64,000 bases of DNA from Albifimbria verrucaria. Lineage: Eukaryota; Ascomycota; Sordariomycetes; Hypocreales; Stachybotryaceae. Position 1 is the first letter of the stretch. Every line of letters starts with the position of its first letter. Positions 47,008-59,838 of the stretch are shown here, piece by piece. The stretch lies in contig JAHREC010000009.1 in the NCBI GenBank assembly GCA_020081605.1, positions 806,001 through 870,000 on the forward strand. Reading direction: 5' to 3'. The translations under genes were made by a program, and so were the position numbers. The notes under the pieces are model-generated. The model had not been told where the DNA came from and did not search any database. It was given only the letters and a program-made list of their open reading frames with translations.

Positions 47008-48456
47008 CTAAGAGGTCTTCGCATCCCTTTTCTCTGCAACTCTTTCAATATTCTCGATTATGACACTTATGGGATCGCAGGTTGCAATTTCCCTCTGAAT
47101 TTCGCGTGCTCTTGTTGTGTATTTATCGTTACTGAGAATTTCAACAACAGCTTCATTAAGTTGCTCCTCTGAAGGGTAGCTGGTTCGTAAATTTACGGCA
47201 ACTCCTGCCCATTCTGCTCTGGCTGCCGTTTCTGGTTTCTCTTCTGTCGTGCCTGCGATTACCAATGGAGTCCCATGCTTGAGTGCCCGTTGAAACGACC
47301 CGTAGCCACCCGTCGTGATGAAAACACTACAATAAGGTAGCAAGTCATCGTATGGGATGTAATCTGCCACCCGACAATTTGATGGGACAACCACATCGGT
47401 AGGCAGTGTTGTCCCTGGTCTTCCTAATGCGACGATGAGAAGTAAATCTTGTCGGTCTTTGAGTGCAGCCATTGTAGGGATAACCAACTGATTGAAGTCC
47501 ATGGCAACGGTCCCTTGACAGACAAATACAACGCGTTTACTCTTGGATCCTGTGACTTCAGGCCACCAGTGCGGTTTCTCGATAGCATGACTTCGAGGGG
47601 CTGCGGGATATCCACCCGCAAACCGCAGTGTTTTTGGAGCGTCAGTTCGCGGATACTCCACACTGGGGAGGACATTTGTATGAAACAGTCCGGTAAGGCG
47701 TAGAGTGAATCGAGCAAGAACAAGCCTGGGTCTGCGGCTCCAACACTCGCCAATGCTTCCACGAATGCAGTCTGAGATTCGGCTAGAGCCTGTTTCTGAA
47801 TAGCATTCGCAGTTTTGTTCCGTTCCCGTCCTTCGACAGAATTGTCAGGCAATAAACCGGAACCGAATGGTGCATGGTCTATGCTGGTTAACAAGATGGG
47901 ATTGAGACCAATGGCTATAAATCCGGTAGGACGAAGCCCAGGTGCACCCAGTGCAATAGGTAACGCTCCAAAATTGAGGCTCTCAGTTATAAGAATTATG
48001 GCTCGATCTGGATACTCCGTCCCCAAAACTTCAAAGCCTTCTGCAAGGCAGCATGTTGCGAGGGCACGGAGTTACAGAATATATGTATCAAATCATGGCT
48101 AAAACAAGCCAGTCCCTCTAGGTGCTTCTGTCCAGCAGGCCCTAGGAGAAAATCCCTGTTAACACTCAAACGAGGAACTAAGTAGGTCTCTCTGTATGTA
48201 GCGGTAGGAGATATAGAAAATACATACAAAGTGGATCAAGATCCCAAGAAGTAAGATCGTAATAGTCTCCATATCCTTCTACAGGCATAAACCTGGCGCC
48301 AGCAGCTTCAACCTGCTGCCGATAGCCTGATCCGGATACGAAGCACACATCATAATCTCTGGCAACTAGAGCCCTAGCAATAGATAGCATGGGTATAATA
48401 TGACCAGATACCGGGGTACTGCACATAAGCACAACAGGTTTCTTTGATGCGGCCAT
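47008..48456 (-). CDS. UDP-glycosyltransferase (GT1-like)
   Basis: The start is ATG at 48456 (MAASKKPVVLMCSTPVSGHI), where GHIIPMLSIARALVARDYDV is the acceptor-side N-terminal strand-helix of GT-B enzymes. The donor half has RVVFVCQGTVAMDFNQLVIP and the PSPG-like nucleotide-sugar region: VADYIPYDDLLPYCSVFITT, then GGYGSFQRALKHGTPLVIAG and AEWAGVAVNLRTS. It ends at 47008, about 465 residues. One intron lies near 48193-48237. Breaks repaired by one base are near 48021-48031, 47657-47662 and the end of exon 1. It most resembles macrolide/sterol-type fungal UGTs. It lies 584 bp from the PKS end on the same strand, so it likely puts a sugar on the polyketide product. Confidence 0.85.
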
Positions 48457-49039
48457 GTTGGGATTTACAAGATTTGATTTGTATCATGAGGTCGAGGCAA
48501 TTGTGGCAGAAACACAAAAACGGGGTGCGAAACAGATATATATAGGCATTGAGCTGTCAGCGCTAACCAGGCCCAGGGTGTGTGGTTTATGGGACAAATT
48601 GGTGTCAGGAAATTGCTTGTAAACATTCCATGGAGAATCAGGCATTATTCCTTCCATACCATAGAGCGGTATTTATAACTGCAATACCTTTAACTGTAAC
48701 ATCTAGATAAGGGGTGTCGCCATACATCGTCTCTCACAAAAATACCTCTACACTGTAATAGTTACGTACCCAAGCAGTTAAAAGCCGTCCGTCTTCAAAC
48801 ATTTAGACGATAAATATAGGATTTTAAAATAAACACGAATCACTTGCCTTCCCTCTTTTAAAGTATGGATGAATTATTACTTCACGGGCGAATTCCTCAC
48901 CCGTAGGGCACACTCTCAAACTTCATCTATCCATCGAAGAAAAATAGAGAAAATATGGCTGTGATTATCACAATTTTCGTACCCGCCATGATCCACCCTT
49001 TCAACAATAGTATCCTTAAGCTCTTTGAAATCCAAACTA
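48457..49039. other. UGT promoter / PKS 3' flank
   Basis: It has a TATA at 48537-48544 and no gene. Confidence 0.5.
48537..48544 (-). promoter_or_regulatory. TATA element of the UGT gene
   Basis: TATATATA lies about 81 bp before the UGT ATG at 48456. It supports that start. Confidence 0.55.
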
Positions 49040-52000
49040 TCAAACAGAAACGATATTTCTTACAATCTCTGCAGCCTGGTGTAGCGTCTTCATAAAATTA
49101 GCAGTTCGCTCTGCCGATCCTCCAGTAAGAGAAACACGGATTCTATAAACACGGGTTAGATAATGAAGAACAAATTTCCAGCCACGAAACCTACCTGTCC
49201 TTTTCTGGAACCAAAATGGCCCAGAGGCCATTTCCATCAGGCATTAACTGAACAAAGTCGTCGAAAATAATGTCTGAGTCAAGTGCATTGGTCTGAGCAA
49301 AAATTGGAGGATGTGGCCTGCCAAAAAGACGTGATCCTTTAAGAAGTTGGGCTTAGGTGTCTGATCTATGGGCCATATATGGCTCAAGACCTCAAATGTT
49401 TTCAAGTACGTACGACCGCTGAGTACCGTCCGCATACCAGCGTTCCACTCTTTGCATGCTGCCACCAGCAGCTGTCTTAGTTGAGCTGTTTTACCAGACA
49501 ACTCTTGACATTGATACGCCTCGGCAACCGAATTGCAGAAAGCATTGACAGCGGGACTTGCTCTTTGCATGGCATCGGCACGGCCAGTATGGAATCGAGC
49601 TCCGCTGGTGGGCTCCCACGAGAGCATGTTTTGTCCAAAAACAGACGCAAGGCGAGCTGGAAGGTGACGTCAATAGCACCTTTGACTGGTGCCCCTGAAC
49701 GTATTAGGAAATCCTTGCTAAGTTCGGTCAATTGCTCGCGAACATATGTAGAGGCATAGGTGTATTGTTTGAACTTCTTCTTGAGGATGATGATGTGACG
49801 TTCGATGTCGGGCGTTATTTGTAAACTAAACTCTTCCAATTCGACGCTGGGTGAGGTGCCATTGGTGATTTGCTGTGCATGAGCCGCGTTTTGGGTTGGA
49901 TAGTTCCTCATCCCGGTGGATATCCATTCCAAAAGCCGAGCTGGAGTAGTGCCATCAATAATGCCGTGTTCCGTGATCTGGCCGGAACGCCCATTTGCGC
50001 TGACGTAAAACTGCAACACTTTGTCAAACCAGCGGTTGGAACCATCACCAATATAGCCGTGGCGAGCAATCTCTTCGGGACTTTCTGGGCTCTCAGTATC
50101 CAGGCAGAGAGTAAACATAGACGAGTCGATAACATGAAAGTACGCCGCGTTTTCGAGACTCAGGTTTGTTAAATTCTCTCTTGTCTGTGATTAGGAGTGT
50201 TAGCTACAAATAATATTCGATAGGAGAATTTGGATCAGTACCTTAGCCCATGAGTCTCGGTTATCAGTTGTCAATATACCTGTCCATTCCATATCACCTT
50301 GGACTTGAGCCGTGATAGCTTCAAAAATATTTTGGAGTTGTCGAAGAGAAACATCTTCCCCTTCTTCGTTTTGAAGCATGACTTTAAACAGACGGCCTTT
50401 CCTCAACACTGCGATATGATTTCGGTCAGATGCAGACTCTGGCATGTATCTCACCATCTTGTCACATCTAAGCTGGGGTACACGCGTGGAATGGAAGAGC
50501 CAGGCCCATCCCCAAGTGCATTCTGGCATGCCACCAATGTCCAGGGGCTCAACCAAACCTGCGTCCATGGCTCTCTTGAATGACATAACAGCCGATGTTA
50601 TAATTGCAGCACGCTCAGATTGAGTGTGAACTTGTTCAATATCACGATGTCCTCCCATAATACTGGCGTACGGAGCAATTGGACCACGGTTCTGGAGGAA
50701 TCGGGCGTCCGTGATAGCATCTGTGAACCAGCCATTGGTATCATCATTCTTATGGGTGTCCAGCAAGCTCCGAAGGACATGCCGAGCCGTGCTGTTAGGA
50801 GCCCTCATGTTTTGTATGTCTTGATGAATCGACTTGAGCTCTTGCGAGCTGAAAAGATGTTCATTTGCCTCGAGCCAGTAATCAAACGAGTCATCGAGAT
50901 CAGGCAGCGGCTGGGCTGATACAACCTCGTGAACTTTGCAACAGGTCCAGCGCCAGGCTGTCTGCCCATTACTTCCATTTCCGTTCACAACACCATTCTG
51001 CTCATGCTGCGGTCCTTTTCTCTTCGCGTAAGACCTTGTGTGTCCTCTTCGCCGTCGCGGTCAGCTTCCTTCGGCTTACACTTGAGGTCCATTCTAGATA
51101 CGATAAGCTGAGCCAGAGCGGTAATGCTTCGTGCACCACTGAGTTCAGATGTTTGAAGGGGAGTCTGAAACATGTGTTTGACCCAGTTCTTCAGTTCAAT
51201 AGACACTAAAGAATCCAATCCGAGAACAGCGATGGGTTGGTTGTCCGGAACGTCGTCTCCAATAAAAGCAGCAAACTTTCCAACAAGGGCATCCTTGACA
51301 ATATCCTCGGCCTCTGCAATTGAGTCTGCCTGCTCTGCGGCTCTAGCATGACTCTGTTTGGAGTCGTCAGACGCACTACCCTGAGCTGCCCTTTCTCCAT
51401 GCCTTCTATTGCTAGGGACATGGCCATATAATGGCTCACCTAAGGCTGAGGGGCCTAGCCCGTCCTCCATACTATCTCTATTGAAGTACATGAGACATTG
51501 TGCAGTTTCGTCGGCCCGGGATTGAGGGCCCATGGCGTATTCAAGCGTGGCCAAGACTTCGTCGAAAGACACAGATCCAATGATCTGGACAATCTGACTA
51601 TTTTGGTCCAATGCACGAGCAACCTGCTCCGAACCCTCGACTCCGCCGATGTTAATAGTGGTGTAATGCGTGATACCTCGGGAATGTTCATTCTGTGCAT
51701 GCGCGAAGGCGTCTTGGAAGGCGTTGCCTGCTGCATAGTTGCTTTGAGAGTTGGAACCAAGGATGCTAGCCACAGATGAAAGCATGATGAAGAAATCTGT
51801 TGATTCTGGTGAACAGAAGGCTTGGTGAAGATTCATCGTTCCTTGAACCTTAGGTTCAACGGCTGTCTTCCAATCTTCGAGCTCCATATACTCCAATGGG
51901 TGATCACAAAGAACTAAAGCACTTTGGATCACGCCTCTCACTGGCGGAAGACCAGACAACGCCTTCGCAACGGCTTGCGTCATAGAGCCGTCCGTAATAT

Positions 52001-55000
52001 CGCACTGGACAATGTGAAGAGTGCTTCCCAAATCACTTATCGCTTGCTCCAGAGGTGCTCGCTGATGCGGCTCAAGATGTCGACGGGTGAGGGCCACAAT
52101 ATGACCTGCGCCTTTCTCTGCGAGGAAGCGTCCCATCCTCTTGCCCAAGTCACCGACACCTCCACTAATTACATATGTTCCCTCTTTGTGTAGACGTAAT
52201 GGAGGACACTTCTGCTTTGTTGCCTTGACTAGTGTATCGTCATTTGCAACCAGTACCAACTTGCCCACATGCTTTCTCGCTGCCATAAGACGGAAGGCAT
52301 CCTCAATTTGGTCCATGGAGTATGTGGTGACAGGGTAGACCGGCTTGATCAAACCCTGGTCTACCATAGTATATATCTCGTTCAATCCACGGGTCACATA
52401 TTCGGGCCGTAGCCGGTTTATGTGGGAGACGTCCACAGCTGCAAAGGTTGCCTGTTTCTCGAAGTTGGCCATGTTCAATTGGCTATGCCCATAAATGTCC
52501 GCCTTGCCAATTTCTAAGAATGTACCAAACTGGGCCACGCAGTCCCAGCTGTCCATCAACATTTGTCCTGAGAGCGAGTTGAGTACGACGTCGACACCTC
52601 TGCCCTTGGTTGCATCCATGATCTGCTTTTTGAAATGACCAGAGTGAGAAGAAAAGATGTGAGTCTTGGGTATTCCGTACTGCTCCTGGATCAGCTTGCT
52701 TTTATCAGCACTGCTCACTGTGGCAAAGATCTCGGCTCCGACATGTTTTGCCAGTTGGATGGCTGCTTGTCCAACACCACCTGAAGCTGCGTGGATTAAG
52801 ACAGTCTGGCCCTTTTCTAGCCGAGCGACGTATATCAAACAGTACCAGGCAGTGTAGAACACAATTGTGATCGAGGCTGCTTCAGTGAACGAGACAGAAT
52901 CCGGGATAGCCACCACTTTATTGCTGTTAATGCGAACCTGGTTACCAAATGGTGCGGCCATGAACCCGGTCACTCTATCGCCAACCTTCCATGACTGAAC
53001 ATCCGGTCCAATTGCTGTGATTACCCCAGCCATTTCACCGGCCATAATGGTTCCAGCTGCCATCTGGCCTAGAGCAATGAAGACATCTTTGAAATTCAGG
53101 CCATGCGCGCGAGCCTGAACCTGGATCTCCCGGAAGCCAACGGAACCGAATAGTATTGAGTAAGCCGGGAACCTGGACGTCAAACACCAAGGCTCTGTCG
53201 CTGTTCAAGTACTTGCATTCCACAAGAGAATCAACATCCTTCTCCTGTTCGGGATTCCGGCTATTGATATATCGGGCAAACTTATCATCTGGGATAACTC
53301 GTGGGATAACCAATTTGCCATCAAGTATAGCGTACTCAAATTCCACAACTCTTGCAGCATTCTGTGACCAGAAGGACGAAGCTGCGACTTCAGTGATAGT
53401 CTCGATAATATGATCCAGACCCTTGTTTGGGGAGCCTTGGCATTGATCTTGCACGTCCACTGTAATCAGGCGCAGATCAGGATTCTCTCGCCTGATAACT
53501 CTTGCCAAGCCATTGATCATGTTCTTCAGAGCTGCCAGCTCAGCTGATTCCGAGGAGGATTGAAAGCTGACCCAAAGAATTTGCCTTTCGTGAAGCAAAA
53601 GCTCTTTGAGCTGATGAAACTTCTCATGATTAGACTCTAGCAGCACTGGGTGCTCGGCAGAATCAATAACGATGGTCAGCTTATCAGTTCCTGGTGCAGA
53701 TGTTGTGCCCCATGCTTCTTTGCTGCAGTTGATGCCCTTGCTATTCAAAGAAACATATAAGCTTTCGCCTATGAAAACTTGAGATTCATCAGCGTTCCCG
53801 AGCTGTATGGCTGCTATTTGCTTGTTTTTGTTTTCCGGTATTTCTAATGAAGCTTGGGCTATAATCAAGGCGCTCACATCGCTACCTCGACCTTTGTATG
53901 CTGGAATGGCGAGATCGACGCCCTGAAAACCATGGCGTTTCAGCACAGCATCCCATTCTGTAGCAGTGAGAATGGGCCCATCTTCTCGTCCATCTTCTGA
54001 CATCCACCATCCCTCCAAGGTGCCAAAAATACCGTTCTGCATAGCAGCGAAGGCTGTGAGCTCTAAAAGAACTAGACGTCCACCTGGTTTCAATAGTTTG
54101 CGTACATTGGACATTGTAGCATCCATCATTGGCGTGGCATGTAGTACCATGGAAGCGACAACTAGGTCGAAGCTGTGAGGTGTGTAACCTTGGGCAAGCG
54201 GGTCTCGTGATATATCCAGCGTTTTGAATGTGATTTGATCAGACCATGTATTGAATTTGGTACGCGCGCTCGAAAAACCCGGATGATATATCGGTATAGG
54301 TATAAGAGTCCAGTAGGAGCCGGCCGTCGCGCTCCAATCTCTTTAGGAGTGGCATAGTTGCGCCTCCGGTACCAGCTCCGATCTCAATAATATTCATGGA
54401 TGGGCTTTTGTGTACTAAATATGCCATATACTCCGCCATCTGTGAATAATGACTGTTGAATAAGGTGTTTTCTGAGTAGAGTCGACCAAGCAAGTCGTCT
54501 TGGATCAATAGTTCCAACGCATCTGCGGTCCCAGTAAGTATGTCGAAATATCTCGGTCCAAGCCGTGTTAAAGTTAGGCCGACGATATTGGAGCTCCTAG
54601 CCCGATTTATAAGTTCCTCTTCACGCTGGGAATTAAATGTTGAGAGATACTGTGCAGCTTCTGATTCATTCCACTTAAGCATCCAATCGAGCAGTTTGGA
54701 GAGGTGAGGACTACAAGCTGAAGTGATGTTCGCCTCGCGAAGACGTTTGACGGTTTTGCATACAAAGTAAGTGGCAACAGCGTTGTTCAGGTCCAATTGA
54801 ACCTCTGCAGGTTCTTCGCTGACTCTGCCATAATCCACGTCGAATAGATTCCGGAGGAGACATGGTCCATAAAGCTATCTTGCGTGACGTAGCCTACGTC
54901 GGGCTTCCACTCGATGCGGTATGTCGTTTTTCTTGGGGCGCTATCCAGATTCGCATCTCCAATGGTTTGTGGTCGGATTTTGCTGGCAGTAACTACTGGA

Positions 55001-58000
55001 CGGAATGTACCATCCTCCAACCTTTGGTAGGCGCAGAAGTCTGCGGTAGCCTCTCGTCTGCTCTCTGGGACCAGTTGAAGAGCCACAAAGAACTCAGTGC
55101 CCGGTGTTGCATCCATATCGACTGCTACGGATACTTCGCCGAGCATGACAGGCATCATGGGAGCGGCTGTGCATTCTCGTCGGAAGATAACAGCTTCGAG
55201 CTGGACCATGGAGTCGAAAGCGGTAGGATGGATTGTGTGGACTTGCATACAGTTACCAGGCATCTGCTGGGCTATATCATCCACTACTATTTTCGCAAAA
55301 CCCAAGTTCTTGCTGACATGAATTTCCTTGAGACCTTGAAAACTAAGGCCATACTGGTTCCCAGAAGATGCGAGATCATTATAGATATCAGCTGCGTTAA
55401 CAGGAATCGAACACTTTGATCGAATTTCCCGCAGCCACTCATCTGCAGCGGTCTTTGTTAAATGACCCAGACCATCTTCCTTGAGATAAACCGTTTCGTC
55501 TTTCTCGGCCTTAGCTTTATCCGGACTGGATTCCCATGACACTAGACCAGTGCAATTGTCGACCCAGCTGTCGTTTTGCGGGTCATAAGAGAGCACGTGG
55601 AAGTATTCCCAGGAGCTGCCTATGTGCTGACGAGAGGGTGTTATTATGAGCTGCAGTTCCACCTCGCGACTACCTTTGGCATTGTCACTGGGCACCACAA
55701 CTGGTCTTGCGAACGTGACGTCGCGGAAACTGATGGTTTTGACAGTTCCAACCGTTTTTCGTATCTGAAAGAGTTGTTTCATCGCTTCGATAACCATGGT
55801 AATATACCCAACGCCCGGGAAGATGACGAAGCCTTCAACAACATGGTCCCGAAGCCACGGCAGAGCTTCCAAACTCACATGGTAGCGCCAGCGAGCTCAT
55901 ATGGAGAGCTATTGACGTCAAAGAGACCCAATAAATCATGATAAGGGAAAGGACGTTGGCGATATCCTTTACTGAGTCGTGATTCATGCCAGTAGCTAAC
56001 ACTATGATCCCATGGATATGACGGCAAAGTATCAACGACTTGTGGTATATGATGGTCATTTTGGTACGCGGATGTGCTTTTCATGACAGCATCCAGGTTC
56101 ACTGGACTTCCTACCTCAAATAACTTACCTCCCAAGGTCAAGGTAGTGCTGACTGCGTTCTGGTTTCGAACAAGGCAAGAGTAGTAATTGTACTTGAATG
56201 AAGCACTGGATCTCGATTTGATTTTGGACAAAGTCTGCCTCAAAGGCCCAGAGAGGGCTGAATGGGGACCAACCTCAACGATAGTGTTTGCAGCGGAGCC
56301 CAGAGTCGACAGATACTTCGCCGCCAATTCGGTTGCTGCGCTGAACTTGACTTGTGAAACCAAATTAGAAACCCAATAAGACGGCCCGAAATCCGTTTCC
56401 TTGCGGGATCCAGTAACAGAAGAAAAGAAAGCGACGCCCTTGGTTGGTATACCATGCGGCATGTTATCCAAAGAGGTCGGATAAGATTGTGCCACCACGT
56501 CCATGTGATGGGAATGGTAAGCAGAATCAACCTGAAGTCTTCTGTGGAAAACAGAATCGGCTTCCAACAGGGCTTGCAACTCGAGAATAGCCTCGGTATC
56601 TCCAGAGATGGTTGTGCTTTCCGGGCTGTTGACACAAGCCACCCTCACCCTGCCGTTGCTGCAGTTAAGTCTTCCCATCCTGCGGCTTATCAGCTCTTCG
56701 CCTTCGCCAACCGCAAGCATAGCTCCAGATCTTGTATTAAGGACTTTAGCTTCGGATGAAAAATGCCTCTCATGTACGCGACCCGCATGGCAGCTTCACG
56801 GGTTAATGCGCCCGCAGCATAGGCGGCAGCAATTTCTCCAGAACTATGGCCCCATACAGCATGCAGGCAAATCCCCAAGTAAAGAGGAGGTCAACAAGAG
56901 CGATTTGTATAGCTGTCGTACAGGGCTGAGCGAATCTGCTTTGCGCAAGTCGTGAAGTCTCCTTATCCCGGGACAGCTCTTCTGCCAGTTCCCAGTCACA
57001 TCCTAAGGATTCCATCACTTGATTGCACATCGATACGGAGTCCCTAAACTGGGAAGAACTTCGAAGAAGCTCTCGTCCCATACCAAACCATTGAGCGCCT
57101 TGTCCTGTGAAGACAAACGCCAAAGCCACGTCCCTTGTAGATTTGACCAGACGGAGCACGTCATCTGCTAATGCTGCTTCCAGCTCTTTCATATCGCTGG
57201 CGAGTGTGCTGCAACGCCACAGGAGCTTGGATCGGCTTTTATTCAAAGTGAGTGCCAAGTCACTCAAAGATGTTTTCAGGCCTTCTTCTGAGGCGACCCA
57301 TCGTCGCAGATTAGCAAGTAACCTTTTCAAAGACCCTTCCGACTGCGCGGATAGAACTACCAAGTTATCTTGTACATCGTCGTTGTGACTCAACCCGTTG
57401 GTAAGTCCATTGACCTGTGGTGAACTTGGATATGCTTCGAGGATGGCATGAGCGTTAGTGCCACCATATCCAAAGCTATTTACTGACACGCGTCTAGGCC
57501 CCGAGTATCCTGGCGGTGTGAGTGGGGTGAGCTCGAGAGGTATCTAAGCATGTGAGTAGGTGATATCAGGCACTGAAGGCGCAGCATCATTAATCATACC
57601 TCAATACCTCTCTCATTAAGACGAAGGGAGGGTTTCGGGTTGATGAAGTTCAGTTGCGGTGGTATCTGATTCTTCTTCAACACCATGATCGCTTTGATCA
57701 TGCTTGCTATACCGCTCGCGGCTTCCAAATGGCCAATATTAGATTTGATGCTGCCCTGGCAGAAAATTAGTTTTAACGTCTAGAGAATGGGGTTTGTATT
57801 AAATGAACGAAAAGAGACATGAGCATGAATACTGAATAAAAGGTTGTGCAGGGTATAAGTGTCCAAATGGTCAACTTACCACAGGCAGTGTTGAAGTCCG
57901 CCCAGCCTCACGGGCGAAAACTTTAGATATAGATGCTACCTCCGCACTATCGCCTGGCATCTTGTTAGATTCGTTTTCCTTCTCGTCAACATGGGGCAAT

Positions 58001-59069
58001 TTAGAACGTACCAGCCACAGTTCCGGTTCCATGACATTCCACAAAGAGTGTTTCGCGCGGATCAAGACCAGCTTTAGAATAGACAGATCTTGCCAAGACT
58101 TCTTGGGCATCGCTATTAGGTAGAAAGATGCCAGACGTTTTGCCATCATGGTTGGACCCTGTGTCTACCACTATAGCATGGATCCTGTCGCCATCAGCAA
58201 TAGCGTGGTCGAGGCGCTTCAGCACAAGGACGCCAAGACCTTCTCCTCGTGCATAGCCAGCGCCTCGGTCATCAAATGCGTAGCACCTTCCGTCTTTGTT
58301 GGTGAGTTGTCTATGGTGAATTAGCATTATCCCATACAGACCCCCGTTTAGCCAACTTACGACATATTGATGGACTGGTCGGGAGTTAGAAGCAGTTGGC
58401 TGGCCCCGGCAAGGGCCAATTCACACTCGCCTGTCCTCAATGCCTGGCATGCTTGATGAACTGAAACCAGACCACCGGACTGGACACAGCATTACTCATT
58501 AGCACGATGACTGGCCGATGAGTCTAGAAGTGCTTACACATCCTGTATCCAAAGTATTTGAGGTTCCTTTTAGGTCTAGCTGGTAGGATATTCTGTTGGC
58601 TAAAATGGCATCTCCGGATCCTATAATATGAGTTTTGTGCATCTGAGAACCATCTCTATAACCCATTCTATCATAATCTTTGGCGAACATGGCCATGTGC
58701 ACTGAAGTGTTGGAGCCACGCAAGTTTTCCATAGGAATGCCAGCATTTTCGATGGCCTCGTAAGTGACTTCGAGCAAGAGCCTCTGTTGCGGGTCTATAC
58801 CAGCTGCTTCTGCGCCTGGAATACCAAAGAAACGGGCATCAAAAGCTGATAGGTCCTCATTCAAGAAATACGCATGGCTGAAATTTGTTGCTTCTTTGGC
58901 GTCCGAGCTCTTGTGGTAGAACGACTTCCAGTCCCAGCGGTCTTCAGGTACTTCTCTCCGTCCATCTCGACCCTCCGCCAGCATGGACCATAGACTCTCT
59001 GGGTCTTGGGCCCCCTGGAAAGCGACATGCCATGCCGACGACGGCGACACGGCGTTCTCCAGTCATCAT
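49040..59069 (-). CDS. Highly reducing PKS with C-terminal carnitine-acyltransferase domain
   Basis: The start is ATG at 59069 ([20 protein letters not shown]) and the stop is at 49040, about 3,180 residues over eight or nine exons. Domains in order: KS (Cys in DTGC at 58538-58540, [15 protein letters not shown]), about 59.05-57.5 kb. AT ([18 protein letters not shown]), 57.1-56.2 kb. DH ([17 protein letters not shown]), 55.9-55.0 kb. C-methyltransferase ([16 protein letters not shown]), 54.8-53.9 kb. ER ([19 protein letters not shown]), 53.1-52.3 kb. KR ([29 protein letters not shown]), 52.2-51.6 kb. ACP ([14 protein letters not shown]), near 51.2 kb. cAT with catalytic His in [13 protein letters not shown] (codon 49966-49968), 50.95-49.04 kb. 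The cAT should release the chain onto an alcohol. Frame breaks are at 59011-59015, 56873-56876, 56759-56763, 55893-55897, 54849-54850, 54263-54269, about 53150-53165, 51016-51019, 49629-49632 and 49323-49327. Confidence 0.9.
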
Positions 59070-59194
59070 GGATGTAAGAAGAAAGAGCCAAAAACGAACG
59101 AGATCAAAAGAAAGAGAACAATGGGGTATATTGAAAGTTCTGGAAGCTCAGAATGCTCATAGGCCTACAGCCGCGAATATTGGTGTAGGCGGTT

Positions 59195-59202
59195 CTATAT
59201 AG
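59195..59202 (-). promoter_or_regulatory. TATA element of the PKS gene
   Basis: CTATATAG lies about 127 bp before the PKS ATG at 59069. It supports the chosen start. Confidence 0.55.
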
Positions 59203-59404
59203 AGGAGGGCTATGCAGCAATTGTTCCTGGCCATCTTTGGGGCCAGGATTGGCATTCGCTCTATCATGTGACTAGGGTCATTGTGGCTCAGGCATATGTA
59301 GTGAGACAGATGAGAGTTGTATGACACACAGGGCTGTAGGCACATAATTGCATGGTGCGAGTTTAGCGGATGGTGTCTTGGCTATCCTTTCGTGGATCGG
59401 GCAA

Positions 59405-59528
59405 CTCGAAGGATGCACCCTTGTATTCTCCTTTCGAAATTTGCAGCATTCTTATGCCCAGGAAGGGTCAGACCCGCTCGGATGATAAGCGTCTTATGGC
59501 CGCCCAGGGGGGTGCCTCATCCTTCGAG
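59405..59528. repeat. Inverted repeat in the PKS/ABC promoter
   Basis: The left arm CTCGAAGGATGCACCC (59405-59420) pairs with the right arm GGGTGCCTCATCCTTCGAG (59510-59528). There are 11 exact pairs plus five more across a 3-base insert, with a loop of about 90 bp. It could be a pair of oppositely oriented sites for a pathway regulator. Confidence 0.5.
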
Positions 59529-59838
59529 ATCAGTCATCTTTATGCAGCTACTAGGCAGACCACCCTTTGCAAGATTAGCCACACACCCAGCGTCCCTAGA
59601 CATTCATCTGTGCTTATCATATCTGCAAGTGTTTGTCAATTGAGAACCTATGGGAGCGTCTACAGTGTCTCCCTTTCATCTGCACCCAATTGCAGCCATT
59701 CGTGCATGCTCTAGCTTCGAACCACAGTCGGGTTGGGAATAACGGTTGGAGCCCTCTGTTCTAAATTTCTGGAGAACTGCAACGGCTTTACTCACTGTCC
59801 TCTCGAAATCATGTTCAGAAGAGCGTCGATCGCCCATC

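Larger units (their letters stand above)
59070..59838. promoter_or_regulatory. Bidirectional promoter between PKS and ABC transporter
   Basis: The PKS (minus) and the ABC transporter (plus) diverge from this 769-bp interval. It holds a TATA at 59195-59202 for the PKS and an inverted repeat at 59405-59528. The arrangement suggests shared control of synthesis and export. Confidence 0.6.

Noticed and set aside
54862..55419. 185-residue plus-strand frame within the PKS
   Set aside because: It lies opposite the intact DH domain and has no recognisable content.
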